DNA of 64,000 bases from the NCBI GenBank assembly GCA_015501605.1, contig JADNRZ010000003.1, forward strand, positions 1,612,001 to 1,676,000. Reading direction: 5' to 3'. The first letter of the stretch is position 1; each line of letters opens with the position of its first letter. Of the stretch, positions 11,678-23,132 are shown one piece after another. The DNA comes from Panaeolus papilionaceus. Its lineage: Eukaryota; Basidiomycota; Agaricomycetes; Agaricales. The notes beneath the pieces were generated by a model, which saw only the letters and a program-made list of their open reading frames with translations, was not told the origin of the DNA and ran no database searches. Both the position numbers and the translations under genes were made by a program.

Positions 11678-13627
11678 ATGCTAGATCAATCCATTGTACA
11701 CACTCTGCTCGGTAACAACGACTTGTCTTCAGATATAGTCACCCGGGATATTAGACGATGTTTACGAGAGGCCGAAACTGTGTTGGTGGGAATAGAAGCA
11801 CAAATAAAGGAGTTGCAACAGCCTGCGGATGCTATAAAACCAATCATTGCTCAGTACACGACAATCCTCAGTCCTATTCGCACAGTGCCTGATGACGTCC
11901 TGCGCGAAATATTTACTCGTACTATGCAATTTGGCCCTGAAGGCACGATCGCCTCTCATAGGGAGCGCCACGCCCCATCCACAATCCTCACTCGTGTCTG
12001 TCAAAGATGGCGAGAAGTAGCACTCTCCACCCCTGCTCTATGGTGCAAAATCTTAATTACTATTCCCTTCCTAATAAACTCCGAAAGTTCAATCAGTACG
12101 AAAGCTATGGTCACCAAGGCTATCCCGCGACAACATCATCTCATGATACAGGAAGTGGGCCGAATGCAACGATGGTTCAAGAGGGCTGGGATTCTTCCTC
12201 TGTCCATCTCCATCAAAGGGGGCAAACTTCATACCCAAAATTACTGGGGCCAGGAATTAGGAGACCTAAATCCCGACTTTATCGAGAAATTGTCGTGGAT
12301 GTTCCACGTAATATCGACGTATTTGCCGCAGTGCGAGAGCCTCCTCTTTTCCTTCCCCGACGATCGTATCTACGACCTTTTCGACGCCCATGTCACGGCT
12401 GAAAAAGTTAAACGCATCAAATACTTTCAGCCTGACATACACATACCGTACAGATCGAACGTCCAATACAAAGAAAAAGTCATTCAATCAACCCTTTTTA
12501 GGACTTTGCCTTCATTACGGGACTTGCACCTTCTCCCTTCCATGGTTTTTGCACTGCCCCATACCAAGTCGTCAGGACCACATGTATGGGAAAGGATTAC
12601 ACACTTGGTGGTTGACGACTATATTCCCATCCTCCATGCAGCATTTATCTTTGAACAGTGCCCTTGCCTTGTTGATTTACAGCTGTGTATCTCAGAATCC
12701 ATTTGGGAGCCATCTTGGTCTCCCACAAATACTACGCAATCGACAAAGGAGATCTTCGTGCCCGGCTTACGGCGTCTAAAACTCACTTTAGAGGTTTTCC
12801 AACCGAGACAGAGCGACGGAGTCCAATTGCCACTTCCGATTTACAATCTTTTTACGCCCCACCTACAGTTCTTACAGTATACCATCCAAAACGCTTACAT
12901 CGAATGGGTGGACTGGTATAAGATTGTCTCCCACAGGGATCTCGCAGCACATCTTCGCCTAGATCACATTCTTTCGTCATCAGAGTCTTTAAATCACGTT
13001 GTTGTCAATGGCCGAAAACTCATGGACGAGGACTCTATTTCTGTCATTCGCGAATTGAGTCCCCGCTGCACGCATCTGTCCATTCAAGGAGACGAAAACC
13101 AAATCGGCCTCTTTTATATTTATCAGCAATACCTGGACAGCGGATACGAGTTCATGTCGGAGACGGATTCAGCTTTCGAGCATTTGTTCACCCTTCCTGA
13201 ATGGTGCAAATCAGCACCTTTTGCGGCGCCTGTCCCACTCACGGAAGTTGAAGGCTTTGACATCAGTCAGCTGGATCAGGATTTAGAGGATCAACCTCTC
13301 CCACTTTTGGAGCGCCTTGATCTTTCGGTACTACAATCAGTCCGGTCTAACTCGCTATTGGCATTCATCGTTTATCGACTACGTCTCTACGAGTACGCTA
13401 TTCACAAAAGCCGCCCGAATGAGGAATTAAACATTAAGCCTCTGAAGCACCTCACTGCAAGAGTTTTGGGGCGGATCACTCATGAGGTCGACATCTCGGG
13501 AACGGTTCAAAGGCTGGCGGCTGCGATTGGCGTCCCATTCAAGCTAGAGGTGAAATATCCAGAAGATAGGATCGTTGATTCGTCTAATTTTCGATCGTCT
13601 TGGCGGTCTTGGTCGACTTGGGGTTGA
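11678..13627 (+). CDS. F-box-like domain protein, intact copy
   Basis: Single-exon frame of 649 aa. The ATG at 11678 is chosen because the 33-35 kb paralogue starts with the same MLDQ. Order: N-terminal coiled coil (about 20-60); F-box-like motif (LSPIRTVPDDVLREIF ... RVCQRWREVALSTPALWCKI); a long region resembling degenerate leucine-rich repeats; the conserved block GYEFMSETDSAFEHLF.LPEWCK; and a C-terminal signature (FIVYRLRLYEY ... DISGTVQRLAAAIGVPFKLEV). The family is expanded in agarics and is presumed to supply substrate-specific adaptors for SCF (Skp1-cullin) ubiquitin ligases. The substrate is unknown. It is a tandem partner of the broken copy just upstream. Confidence 0.8.
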   Translation: MLDQSIVHTLLGNNDLSSDIVTRDIRRCLREAETVLVGIEAQIKELQQPADAIKPIIAQYTTILSPIRTVPDDVLREIFTRTMQFGPEGTIASHRERHAPSTILTRVCQRWREVALSTPALWCKILITIPFLINSESSISTKAMVTKAIPRQHHLMIQEVGRMQRWFKRAGILPLSISIKGGKLHTQNYWGQELGDLNPDFIEKLSWMFHVISTYLPQCESLLFSFPDDRIYDLFDAHVTAEKVKRIKYFQPDIHIPYRSNVQYKEKVIQSTLFRTLPSLRDLHLLPSMVFALPHTKSSGPHVWERITHLVVDDYIPILHAAFIFEQCPCLVDLQLCISESIWEPSWSPTNTTQSTKEIFVPGLRRLKLTLEVFQPRQSDGVQLPLPIYNLFTPHLQFLQYTIQNAYIEWVDWYKIVSHRDLAAHLRLDHILSSSESLNHVVVNGRKLMDEDSISVIRELSPRCTHLSIQGDENQIGLFYIYQQYLDSGYEFMSETDSAFEHLFTLPEWCKSAPFAAPVPLTEVEGFDISQLDQDLEDQPLPLLERLDLSVLQSVRSNSLLAFIVYRLRLYEYAIHKSRPNEELNIKPLKHLTARVLGRITHEVDISGTVQRLAAAIGVPFKLEVKYPEDRIVDSSNFRSSWRSWSTWG

Positions 13628-14049
13628 TACCAAGGCTGCCAGAATAGTTGCACAAGAGAGATGGTGCGCCGAATAATTTAACGGCAATAATCGTGTAATC
13701 AATGATAATTAAATTAACTATGTACTTGTGTCTGTATGATTTATATAGTATAGTAAGTGGCGAAGTATTATTTATTGTTCGATGTTCCTCCTACTTAGTT
13801 ATGTTGTAGTTCACTTCCTATGATACGTCGTACATCTTGTTAGGACTAAATACTACGCGAAACGAGAAAGACCATGTTTAGTTGCTCGGGGGATTCAACG
13901 ACTCATAAATTTTCGTCAAGGATCACAATCATTATCTTTAGCAACTTATAGACGATGGCCTTATCTGATGGTGATGGCGAGCGTAGTGATTTACAAGAAT
14001 AGTGTCAATACCAGACACTCTCGGTTAACTACAGCACACCCATTCTGTG
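13628..14049. other. Intergenic region, no feature seen
   Basis: 422 bp of AT-rich DNA between an F-box-like gene and a methyltransferase gene on the same strand. No RNA gene or repeat is visible. Confidence 0.5.
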
Positions 14050-14874
14050 ATGGACGCACCACAGAGCTACAGCATTGGATATAAACCATCCCACATTCAA
14101 CACCACACCACTCGAACAGCTGAAAACAGCTCACAATATATCCTTCCGCATCTCACCAAGCTCGCCCAATCAAAGCCCAACCTCAAACTCCTCGATGTCG
14201 GTGCAGGCCCCGGCACTATCTCGGCATCCTTGGCGCGATATATCCCTCAAGGGATAGTCACAGCGACAGATATCTCCGAAGACGTTTTGCAGCAGGCCAA
14301 AAACCATGCAAAGGAGGTTGGGTGCGAAAACATCGAATTCCAGGTTGCCAACGCCTACAGCCTGCCGTTCCCGGACGATTCATTTGACATAGTGCACGTC
14401 TCCCAAGTTATCGGGCATTTGAGCGACCCTGTCAGAGGCTTGAAGGAAATACTACGCGTCTGTGTCCCTGGGGGCATAGTTGGCACTCGTGACGCCGATA
14501 TGCGCTCGTGGGTCATGTATCCAGATCTCCCTGGGCTGCGTGACTTCTTCGACCTCCTGGGCGGTCTCATGCCAAGACGCGACACCGGGCTTAGCCTCAT
14601 CTCTTTAGCGCTTAAAGCCGGCGTGCGAAGGAGTGATATCCAATTCACAACCAGCACATACGCTCATGTGACGGACGTAGAGAGACAGGCGCTTGGAAGA
14701 GCATTCAGAGAGCGCGCAAAAGACGGGGATACGAGGAGGAGGGGAATAGAAGAGGGACTGAGAATTGCCGAGGCTATGGATGAGATGGTTAAGGCCTGGG
14801 ATCTATGGATCGACACCGAGGATGCGGTTAGCGCTTGCATCTGTGGCGAGATCATTATTTCGAAAGCTACATAG
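14050..14874 (+). CDS. SAM-dependent class I methyltransferase
   Basis: Intronless, 274 aa. Motif I is clear (LLDVGAGPGT, residues 50-59), followed by an acidic residue at the end of beta 2 (VTATDIS), the post-motif LPFPDDSFDIVHVSQVIGHL and motif III-like RVCVPGGIV. This is the UbiE/MenG-like Methyltransf_11/25 fold. The C-terminal half is mostly helical and probably covers the active site. No targeting signal is seen, so it is probably cytosolic. UbiE-like sequences in fungi act on many small molecules; the substrate cannot be told here and no biosynthetic partner genes are adjacent. The ATG at 14050 is the first in frame. Confidence 0.85.
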   Translation: MDAPQSYSIGYKPSHIQHHTTRTAENSSQYILPHLTKLAQSKPNLKLLDVGAGPGTISASLARYIPQGIVTATDISEDVLQQAKNHAKEVGCENIEFQVANAYSLPFPDDSFDIVHVSQVIGHLSDPVRGLKEILRVCVPGGIVGTRDADMRSWVMYPDLPGLRDFFDLLGGLMPRRDTGLSLISLALKAGVRRSDIQFTTSTYAHVTDVERQALGRAFRERAKDGDTRRRGIEEGLRIAEAMDEMVKAWDLWIDTEDAVSACICGEIIISKAT

Positions 14875-15543
14875 GAGGCTTAGGGATCTTGTTAAAATAC
14901 CTGGCAATGAAGAATGCAAACACTTGTGCAGGTCATAGAGGTCGATCGTGGATCCGACCCCATGTATTAGATCACAAAGGAGCGCTCGCGAGTAATGTGC
15001 GCTGCGGATTGATCGATCGATCAGGGGTGAAAGGATTTGACCTGCGGTCTTCAAATTGTCAACCCATGGATACGACATACTTAACGATTAGTTGAACCTC
15101 TGAGAGCGTATATTAGACCAAACGAGCGGATGTAACAATGAATGTATGTAAAAAAAGAATGGACGACCCAAACCAACAGACTAAATATGAACAACTGGTC
15201 CTGACCTAGCAGGAAACCAAAGGTCATCGACGTCTCTGCTCCCCCCAAAATACACATAGGAAGGAGATACAAATAGACCTCGACCGTCTACTATATCTAT
15301 ATGGAGAGAAACAATGGTGGTGGGTTCACCAAGTGTCAAACGTAATTGAACAGCATAGGAGGCAGTAGCCAATGGCCGCCTCAACCACGACTGCACAAGC
15401 GTCGACATCCGGCTAAAGGAAGGGGATACAGCTCTCAGAAGGCTCATAAGAAACAAAGGTATGGCTAGGATGAATCAACATCAATATGATCAACACACAA
15501 AGGTCCCGCCTGTGCACTGTACAGCAGAAATCTCACGGAAATT
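14875..15543. other. Convergent intergenic region
   Basis: 669 bp between the 3' ends of the methyltransferase (+) and the kinase (-). A minus-strand frame at 15181-15456 has some protein-like sequence but no recognised motif. It most likely lies in the kinase 3' UTR. Confidence 0.4.
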
Positions 15544-18019
15544 TCAATCGGAGGAAATAGGGGAATTTTGAAGAAATATCGATTCAATAGCAAGGGGATG
15601 CTCCTTGAACCTTCCTTCCTTCGGAGTGCGACGGCTCGACTGCAAGGGGGACGGGACGCGGTTGAGGTGTTTGGGGGTGCGTATGACTTGTGTGAGAGGG
15701 GGTCGCGGAGGCGGTGTACCGGACGGAGTGGGCAATCTGACCACTCTTGATAAAGGGCTAGCAATGGAAGGACCGGCCTGAGGACGAGGATCCAGTATGT
15801 CACTTCCACAGCGCGACATCGCAAGAGCGGAGTTGGTGTCCCCGCGTTCGTTTTCCTGCTTAGGCGAATCTACAACTGGCAGAAAATCGGGTCGGGTGGA
15901 AGGTGTAATGGGTGTGTGAAGCCTCTGGATGTTGGGTACGGATTTACCGTGTACAGTACGGGATAGCTGTGAAGAAGGACGACGCTGAACATGCTGAACG
16001 ATATGAATGACTGCGGAAGCAGGGGAATCCAAAGGAGCCTAAAGATGCTTCATGAGCAAAGCTTTACATGGTCATGTACACCAGAGTTCACTTACTCGGC
16101 GTTCAGCATTCTTGCTGTCGTAGGGCTGATGGCGATCAAGCCACGTGCGAATCTCATCGACATTTGAGGTGTCAGACGAATTGGTAGGGGGTAAATTCCT
16201 GTTGTTGATAGAGATCGATGGTAAAGACCGTCCAGGCGGCTTGCGAAAGTCCAGCAGTGCATTCTTCACCAATCCAATATTTGGTCTGCGCTCTGGAACT
16301 GGCTCCCAGCATTGGTTGATCAGCCAGCAAAGATGTTGCTGCTCTGGGGTTTCTTGAAATCGTTCCGGGATTATTGGACGCTCGCCCCGCGTAACAAGGT
16401 TGATGACTTGCACGGTTGAAAGGCGTCTCTTGTCAGACCAGGGTATCATGCCTGTGATCACCTATCACATCATTCAGCACATGTGTAGCGTATAAGAAAT
16501 AGCTGACAAGGAGGGCATACCTCGTACATGACGCACGCCAATGAATATATGTCCGCTTGCCTGTAATCATTGAGACCAGGCTGCGGATCGAGAATCTCTG
16601 GTGCCGTCCAGGGCGTTGATCCAGCAAGTTCAGTCAGAGATCCTTGGATTAGTTGAGACTCGACGATAGAAGTCAGTCCAAAATCGGCCAAAATACAGAC
16701 GCCTTCGTTTGACACAAGGACATTTGTCTGTTGTGTTTGTCATTGGTTATGGTAACGGTTCTGGGAGTATACGTGGGACATACCGCTTTAATGTCTCGGT
16801 GATACACCGGGGGTTCCTGGTTGTGTAAATAAGATAAGCCTTCTACGATATCGTAGATCTGTTTCATTGAGCATGAGTTAAGTGCCATCGATGTAAACAC
16901 GAACTCGTTACATACCGCCACAAATCTATCAAAGTCGGGGTGATCCCTGATGAAGCTTTTGAGGCTTCCATTTGGGAACCACGGAGCGATGAATGTGTAG
17001 CGTGGAGAAAAAAAGTCCAGAGAGGCGCCCATGAATGGTAAAATATTAGGGTGGCAGAGTTGACGCCATGTTATAATCTCCTGGCAGAAGTCCTACCAAA
17101 AATAGAGAACGTAAGCCTTTGCTGTCGACGTTGAGGAATATCTTACACGATAGAGGGCTACGCGGTCGGTCTCTTCGAACAACCGCAGGACTCGACAGCA
17201 AATCCGCTGCCCATTCCACGTTCCTTTATAAATATCCTTTTCTGGTTTTTAACATACGGAAAAACAAATGGGTTCGGGTGACTTACTGCAAAGCTGCCTC
17301 CTGTTTCTGGACGTTCATTCGCCTCAAGCAACCCGTCAACAAAAATAGAAGGAGGAATAATAGAGTCCCTGGAGAGCGCTAGAAGGCCTTTGTAGGCTTT
17401 CTTGCGAGATAGTGAATCTACTGAGGCATCATCCAAAATCTGTCAATGTGCACATTCTGGGGTTCAGCACAAAGATCATAACAGTCTACATGCATGCTAC
17501 TGACCACTTGTAGTAACTCGGCCAGACACGCCTGGTATCCTGGACTGGTGTTATTAAATAATACTTGTTGAGGTGTCCTAGTTTCCATCGCTTCTCGAAG
17601 GCGTGAAGTAGTCATAAATATGGTGGTCTCATCTTGATACGATCGAAGCTCTGTGGAACGATTTGACGCCAAGATATAATAGGGGGAAGTAGGATCGATG
17701 ATGTATGGAAATTGGAGGCGATAATAGGGTAATATGATTTGGTTTAACCCATGGAGTAAATTTGGGTAGAACTTTAAGGCAGAAACCATACGAATAATGT
17801 ATTTTTCTTGAGAGGATTGGTGGTGGCTGCTATGAATAGTTCAATATCAGCGCCAAAGTCCAAAGGATCGACAACATACCTCTTCTTCATAATCCAGAAA
17901 CGGAGATACTTAGTAAATTCTCGGAAGCATTCTGGATTAGATGATGCTAGCTCCAGCCGTACGCTCTCAAGATAGGAAGTAACGTTGAGGTGGCATGGTG
18001 TCTTGTCACCTGCAACCAT
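15544..18019 (-). CDS. TKL-type protein kinase with N-terminal PAH (Sin3-like) domain
   Basis: Nine exons, 675 aa. Residues 10-85 read as a paired amphipathic helix domain: YLESVRLELAS...FREFTKYLRFWIMKK, then YIIRMVSALKFYPNLLHGLNQIILPYYRLQF. This copies the Sin3 PAH pattern (helix, helix, L..HP.L...FN.FLP.Y). The kinase domain follows (about 190-455): glycine loop GGSFADIYKG, alpha-C Glu in FCQEIITW, catalytic loop HRDIKATN, DFG in LADFGLTS, WTAPEIL and an arginine in CWEPVPERRPN. The beta-3 lysine position reads Arg (ICCRVLRLF, codon CGA), so activity may be reduced. A Pro/Ser-rich tail of about 165 residues closes the protein. Introns are short and GT-AG throughout. The ATG lies 377 bp from the sulfite reductase ATG on the other strand. 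Substrates are unknown. Confidence 0.75.
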
Positions 18020-18395
18020 ATCCTACTGACAAGGGCATGTACAGAAGGCTCGCAAGAGATTAATCTGCGGTTAACAGTTATATAATTCATCCAAAAGGGC
18101 ATGAGGCAAAAGCGTTGCTTGCTGTCATATCATATAAGCTGTGTAGTGTAATAATGGGAAAGGGTCTATATAGACTTTAAAGCCAATAACCTCTAAACAA
18201 AACAATAACAAACACATGATGTGCTAACCACTCTAGAGTTGCGAATATCTCAGTCAGTCATAATGATTTCCGTTGGACGTGCGTATTTCGCCAATCCAAG
18301 AACTTGGAATACAACCACCAACCCGTAAGTCCGAAATTTTATTATTTAAACTCGTAAAAATATTTCTTGACTTTTATTTTCTTCCCCAGACCATC
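18020..18395. promoter_or_regulatory. Divergent promoter with a 5' UTR intron
   Basis: 376 bp separate the kinase and sulfite reductase start codons, so the two genes share a promoter region. A GTAAGT donor at 18325 and a pyrimidine-rich CCCCAG acceptor ending at 18389 mark a likely 65-nt intron in the sulfite reductase leader, six bases before its ATG. Confidence 0.5.
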
Positions 18396-21300
18396 ATGTC
18401 TTCATCGAGATCACAGCAGACGGTGGCTCGTATTGCCTACCTAACTGCAGACGTCGTTATCGACTCTCTACCTCAGGCTCCTGCTATTTCTCAATTCTCA
18501 GAGGCCTATACATCGTTCTCAAAATCTTCTGTTCAACAGCCAAAAGTCCTCACATCTCCCTTCGGTGCCGATGCTGCAGCAGCCATCATTCGTAACCCTG
18601 CAAACCTCATCTCATTTACGGCCAGCTCGAGTTCCCAGCTAATAACAAGGCTCCTTCTTCATCTATCGGAAATTTCATCTACACCAGCTGTCCTTCACAT
18701 CGCCATCGACAACGACCTTTCCGATGTTCTCCTTCTCCGGTCCGCTGTTCCATACTTCCTTATATCATCCACTCTCCAGCAGGCACATGACAATGCTTTG
18801 CTAGCAGCCAGATTGGCAAAGATAGAAAGAAAGGCCGCTGTTCACGTATTTTACTCGTCTTTGTCAGGAACTGTTGATGAGGTTGCTGAGGACAAAATCC
18901 TACCGTTCCTCCTCTCGGCTAAACGTCCGCTCTCCCCACGGACACCTTCCGGTCAAGTGACCCCACCCCTTAATGGCGCAAACGGACACCCGAATGGTCA
19001 CACCAACGGACACGCTAATGGATCAGCCAATGGACACACATCGAATGGTCATGCGAATGGGAATGGACATGCGAATGGTAATGGTCATTCTATCGAGGCG
19101 TTGACTGACGACGAGCCCTTGGCTGCCTTGTACGCTGCCTACGAGGCCGCTTCCCTCGAAACCCTCACTCTCATTCGACGCCCCTTCCGTCCTTTCACCG
19201 TTCGTGGTTCTTCAGAACCCGAGACCACCATCATCACTTTCGGCAATGCAGAGTTGCCCGATAACGTAGATGGCGTCGCCGTCATTTCTGCCTCTCTCGC
19301 CAGTGGCCTCCCTGCCTCTCGAATTCGCAGTGCCATTCCCTCCTCATCGAATCGCGTCATTGTCCTCGAGCACATATCTAAATGGCATGCTCGATGGACA
19401 CCCATCTATCTCGACGTCGTCTCTGCCCTTCAGCAAAGACCGGATGTCGTTGTCCACAGTGGTGTTCTTGGTGACACAAGCCTCGTCCAGGTTCCTGACA
19501 TCCTCAAACTCGTCCAGAGGGCCATAGCCGATCCTACTGCCAAACTCCAGCTCGGCCAATCTGGAGATGCAGCCACCCCCATTGCTAGCCCACATATCCC
19601 TAAGCATGAATCAGCTTATACCAAGATTCTTTCACATCTCTTCGACGATCGTCTCGAAATTGCCAACTCGCCCAGCCTTGTCGCATCGCAAGGTCAAGTT
19701 GCCACCACACCAGAGTACGCTTTGGGACGCGTTCGTGGACAGATGGATACCCGCAAGAGTCTCATCAACGCTGTTCAGGAACTGTTGGAGGTCGGGAGCC
19801 TCCCATCCGAGTTGCACTCGCTCTTGAGCCAGTGGGTTCTCGCTAAAGATGATGGTGCGAAGAGCAAGAAGTTGGCAGGCGCTATCATCAACAATCTTGA
19901 ATCAACGCCTGTCGATCACCCAGCCGCACATCGAATTCTTGCCCTGCGAGATTTCCTTCCTTCTCAATCAAGGTGGATCATCGGATCTGATGCCTGGTCC
20001 TACGATTTGGGTGCTTCTGGACTTCATCATGCTATTTCCTCTGGCCTCAACGTCAACATCCTCATCCTTGATACCCTTCCCTACTCTGCTCGCAACTCTG
20101 GCGACCCTCATAGGCGGAAACATGATATCGGTCTTTACGCCATGAACTATGGAAACGTCTATGTTGCCAGCATCGCCGTCTTCTCATCCTACGCTCAGGT
20201 TCTCCAGGCTCTTGCTGAGGCTGATCGCTTTGATGGCCCCAGTGTTGTCCTTGGTTATCTCCCTTACCAGGATGACCACTCCTCTGCTCTTGACATCCTC
20301 AAGGAGACCAAGCTCGCCGTCGACACCGGGTACTGGCCTCTCTACCGCTGGGACCCAAGCAAGGAGAAGAAGGGTGCTGAGCCCTTCTCTTTGGACTCGG
20401 ACTCCATCAAGAACGACCTCAAAGCGTTCCTTGACCGTCAGAACCACCTCTCCCAGCTCGTCCGCTCTACTCCTAAGATGGCCAGCGAAATCGTCAGCAG
20501 CTTGGGCGAGACTGTGAAGGAGGCTCGCAAGAACAAGGCCCAAGAGGCTTTCAACAATCTCGTCAGCGCCCTTGATGCCCCTCCTGTTCTCATCCTCTTC
20601 GCTTCGGACGGTGGTGCCGCTGAGAAGAAGGCCAAGCGACTTGCCAACCGTGCTAAGGCTAGGGGTCTTTCTACCACACTCGCCACACTGGACTCCTACT
20701 CCCTGGATAGCTTGGCCGAGGAGGAGTATGTCCTCTTTGTCACTTCGACGGCCGGCCAGGGTGAACCCCCTCAGAACGCCCGCACCTTCTTCAAGGCTCT
20801 CAACGCAGCCGCCCAGCAGGGAACTCAGATCTTCACCAAGCTCCGTTTCTCCGTTTTCGCCATGGGTGACACCCACTACTGGCCCCGTGCAGAGGATGCC
20901 CACTACTACAACAAGCCCGGAAAAGATCTTGATGCCCGCCTGGAGAAGCTTGGAGGGGAGCGTATCGTCCCTATTGGTCTCGGTGACGATCAGGATGCGG
21001 ATGGTTCAGAGACAGGGTACAAGGTATGGGAGCCATTAGTTTGGAAGGCGTTGAAGGTGGATTCTGTGGAGGTGACAGAGGCGGAGCCAGAACCCATCAC
21101 CAACGAGCACATCAAGGCTGCCTCTGGATACCTGCGTGGCACCATTGCGGAGGGTCTCGAGGACACCACTACTGGTGCTCTCGCTCCTAGCGACACGCAG
21201 CTCACCAAGTTCCATGGCATCTACCAGCAGGACGATCGTGATATTCGGGAGGAGCGCGAGGCGCAGGGTGTTGAGCCCGCGTATAGCTTCATGATCCGTG

Positions 21301-23132
21301 TGCGCATGCCGGGTGGTGTTTGCACTCCTGCTCAGTGGTTGCAGATGGACCAGATCTCGGACGAACATGGTTCTGGGACTTTCAAGATCACGACCCGTGC
21401 GACATTCCAGTTCCATGGTGTCATCAAGCGTCACTTGAAGCCTGCTATTCAGGATATCAACCGTGCTCTTCTTGATACCCTCGCTGCTTGCGGTGATGTT
21501 AACAGGTACGCTTCTCTTTTCCTTTTGACTTTACAATGTGTAATGACATGAACCTCGCTAGAAACGTCATTTGCTCGTCCATTCCCACCATGTCTAAGCT
21601 TCATGCTCAAGTCTTCGAGTTCTCCAAGGAGCTCAGCGAGCATCTTATTCCCCGCACGACTGCTTACCACGAGATCTGGCTTGACAAGAAGCTCGTCGCT
21701 GGTGAGGCTCTTAAAGACTTTGAGCCTCTCTACGGTGAATTCTACTTGCCACGCAAGGTGTGTATCATTCTGAAATATCGGCCGGAATAATTTAATGACG
21801 ATCTTGCAGTTCAAAATTGCTGTTGCTGTTCCTCCCACCAACGACGTTGATGTCTTCGCTAACGACTTGGGTTTCATCGCTATTGTGAGCGAGGATGGCG
21901 AGCTTCAAGGCTTCAATGTCACTATTGGAGGTGGTATGGGTGTGACCCATGGAAACAAGAAGACCTACCCCCGTGCTGGAAGTCTTATTGGTTTCTGCAC
22001 ACCCGAGCAGGGCAAGTACGTCGCTGAGAAGGTCATGCTCGTCCAGAGAGATCATGGTAACCGTGTTGAGTAAGTGTCTAGTCCACCACGTTGAGAGCCC
22101 CTGTTGACGTCTCTATTCTAGTCGTAAGAATGCTCGTCTCAAGTACACGATCGATCGCCTTGGACTCGATGTATACAAGGCTGAGGTTGAGAAGCTTCTG
22201 GGTTACGAGCTGGGCCCCAACAGGCCGTATACCTTTGATCGCAACATTGATGACTTCGGCTGGCACAAGGGCGAAGACGGCAGGCACCACTTTACTGCCT
22301 TCATCGAGAACGGTCGTATCCAGGACGAACCTGGTCGTGACTTCAAGACCGCTCTCCGCGAAATCGCCAAGGTCCATAAGGGCACTTTCAGGCTGACGGC
22401 GAACCAGCATCTGCTCGTTTCTGATATTGAGGAGGAGGATGTGCCACAAATCAAGGAGCTGCTCGCGAAGTATAAGCTCGATAACCTTGAGTTCTCCGGA
22501 TTGAGGCTGTCTAGCTCTGCTTGTGTTGCTTTCCCGACCTGTGGTTTGGCCATGGCTGAATCTGAGCGCGTAAGTGGTCGTGTATCCCTGGGTTTGAAGC
22601 ACGCTGACGTCAATGATAATAGTATTTGCCTCTACTTATTGACAAGGTTGAGAAGATGTGCGAGGAAAGTGGACTTCGCAATGATTCCATTGTCATGAGG
22701 ATGACGGGTTGTCCTAATGGATGTGCTCGTCCATACCTTGCTGGTACATTCACCTTAGGTCTTATTACTGTGCTACATCCTAATTCGCGCCTCTACAGAA
22801 ATTGCATTCGTCGGTAAAGCTCCTGGAGCATACCTCATGTTGCTCGGTGGAGGCTACTACGGCCAGCGTCTCAACAAGATTTACAGAGGTATGTGCGCAC
22901 GAATACTCTTTCTTTATTCTCATTTTAATTATTGGCTTTTCAAGAATCGGTGACTGAACCTGAGATTCTCGAAATCCTTCGTCCCATGATCAAGCGATAT
23001 GCCCTGGAACGCCACGATGGAGAACGTTTCGGTGACTGGACCATCCGTGCGGGCTACATTTCTGCTACACCCGAGGGACGGCTCTGGTATGAAGGTGCTG
23101 GTGGGGAAGGCGAGTACCGGGAGGCTGCATAA
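18396..23132 (+). CDS. MET5: Sulfite reductase (NADPH) hemoprotein, beta subunit
   Basis: Predicted 1470 aa, seven exons. Introns: 21506-21561, 21758-21809, 22070-22121, 22570-22622, 22744-22798 and 22889-22944. It catalyses six-electron reduction of sulfite to sulfide for Cys/Met synthesis. The long N-terminal pyruvate:ferredoxin oxidoreductase-like region is followed by a flavodoxin-like domain (about 730-870, [19 protein letters not shown] ... [12 protein letters not shown]) and the two sulfite/nitrite reductase ferredoxin-like halves. Cluster/siroheme cysteines are [13 protein letters not shown] and [10 protein letters not shown]. The length fits fungal Met5/Ecm17 beta subunits. An unusual Asn-Gly-His-rich insertion lies near residue 200. 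The ATG at 18396 follows a probable leader intron. Expression is expected to respond to sulfur supply, though no operator is visible. Confidence 0.95.
18972..19089 (+). repeat. Coding Asn-Gly-His repeat in sulfite reductase
   Basis: About 118 bp of degenerate AATGG/ACAC units encode a run of N-G-H and N-G-x triplets within the N-terminal region of sulfite reductase beta. The tract is in frame and probably forms a flexible, length-variable linker. Confidence 0.85.

Noticed and set aside
20184..20903. 239-codon antisense frame within sulfite reductase
   Set aside because: Shadow of a strongly codon-biased exon; no motif.
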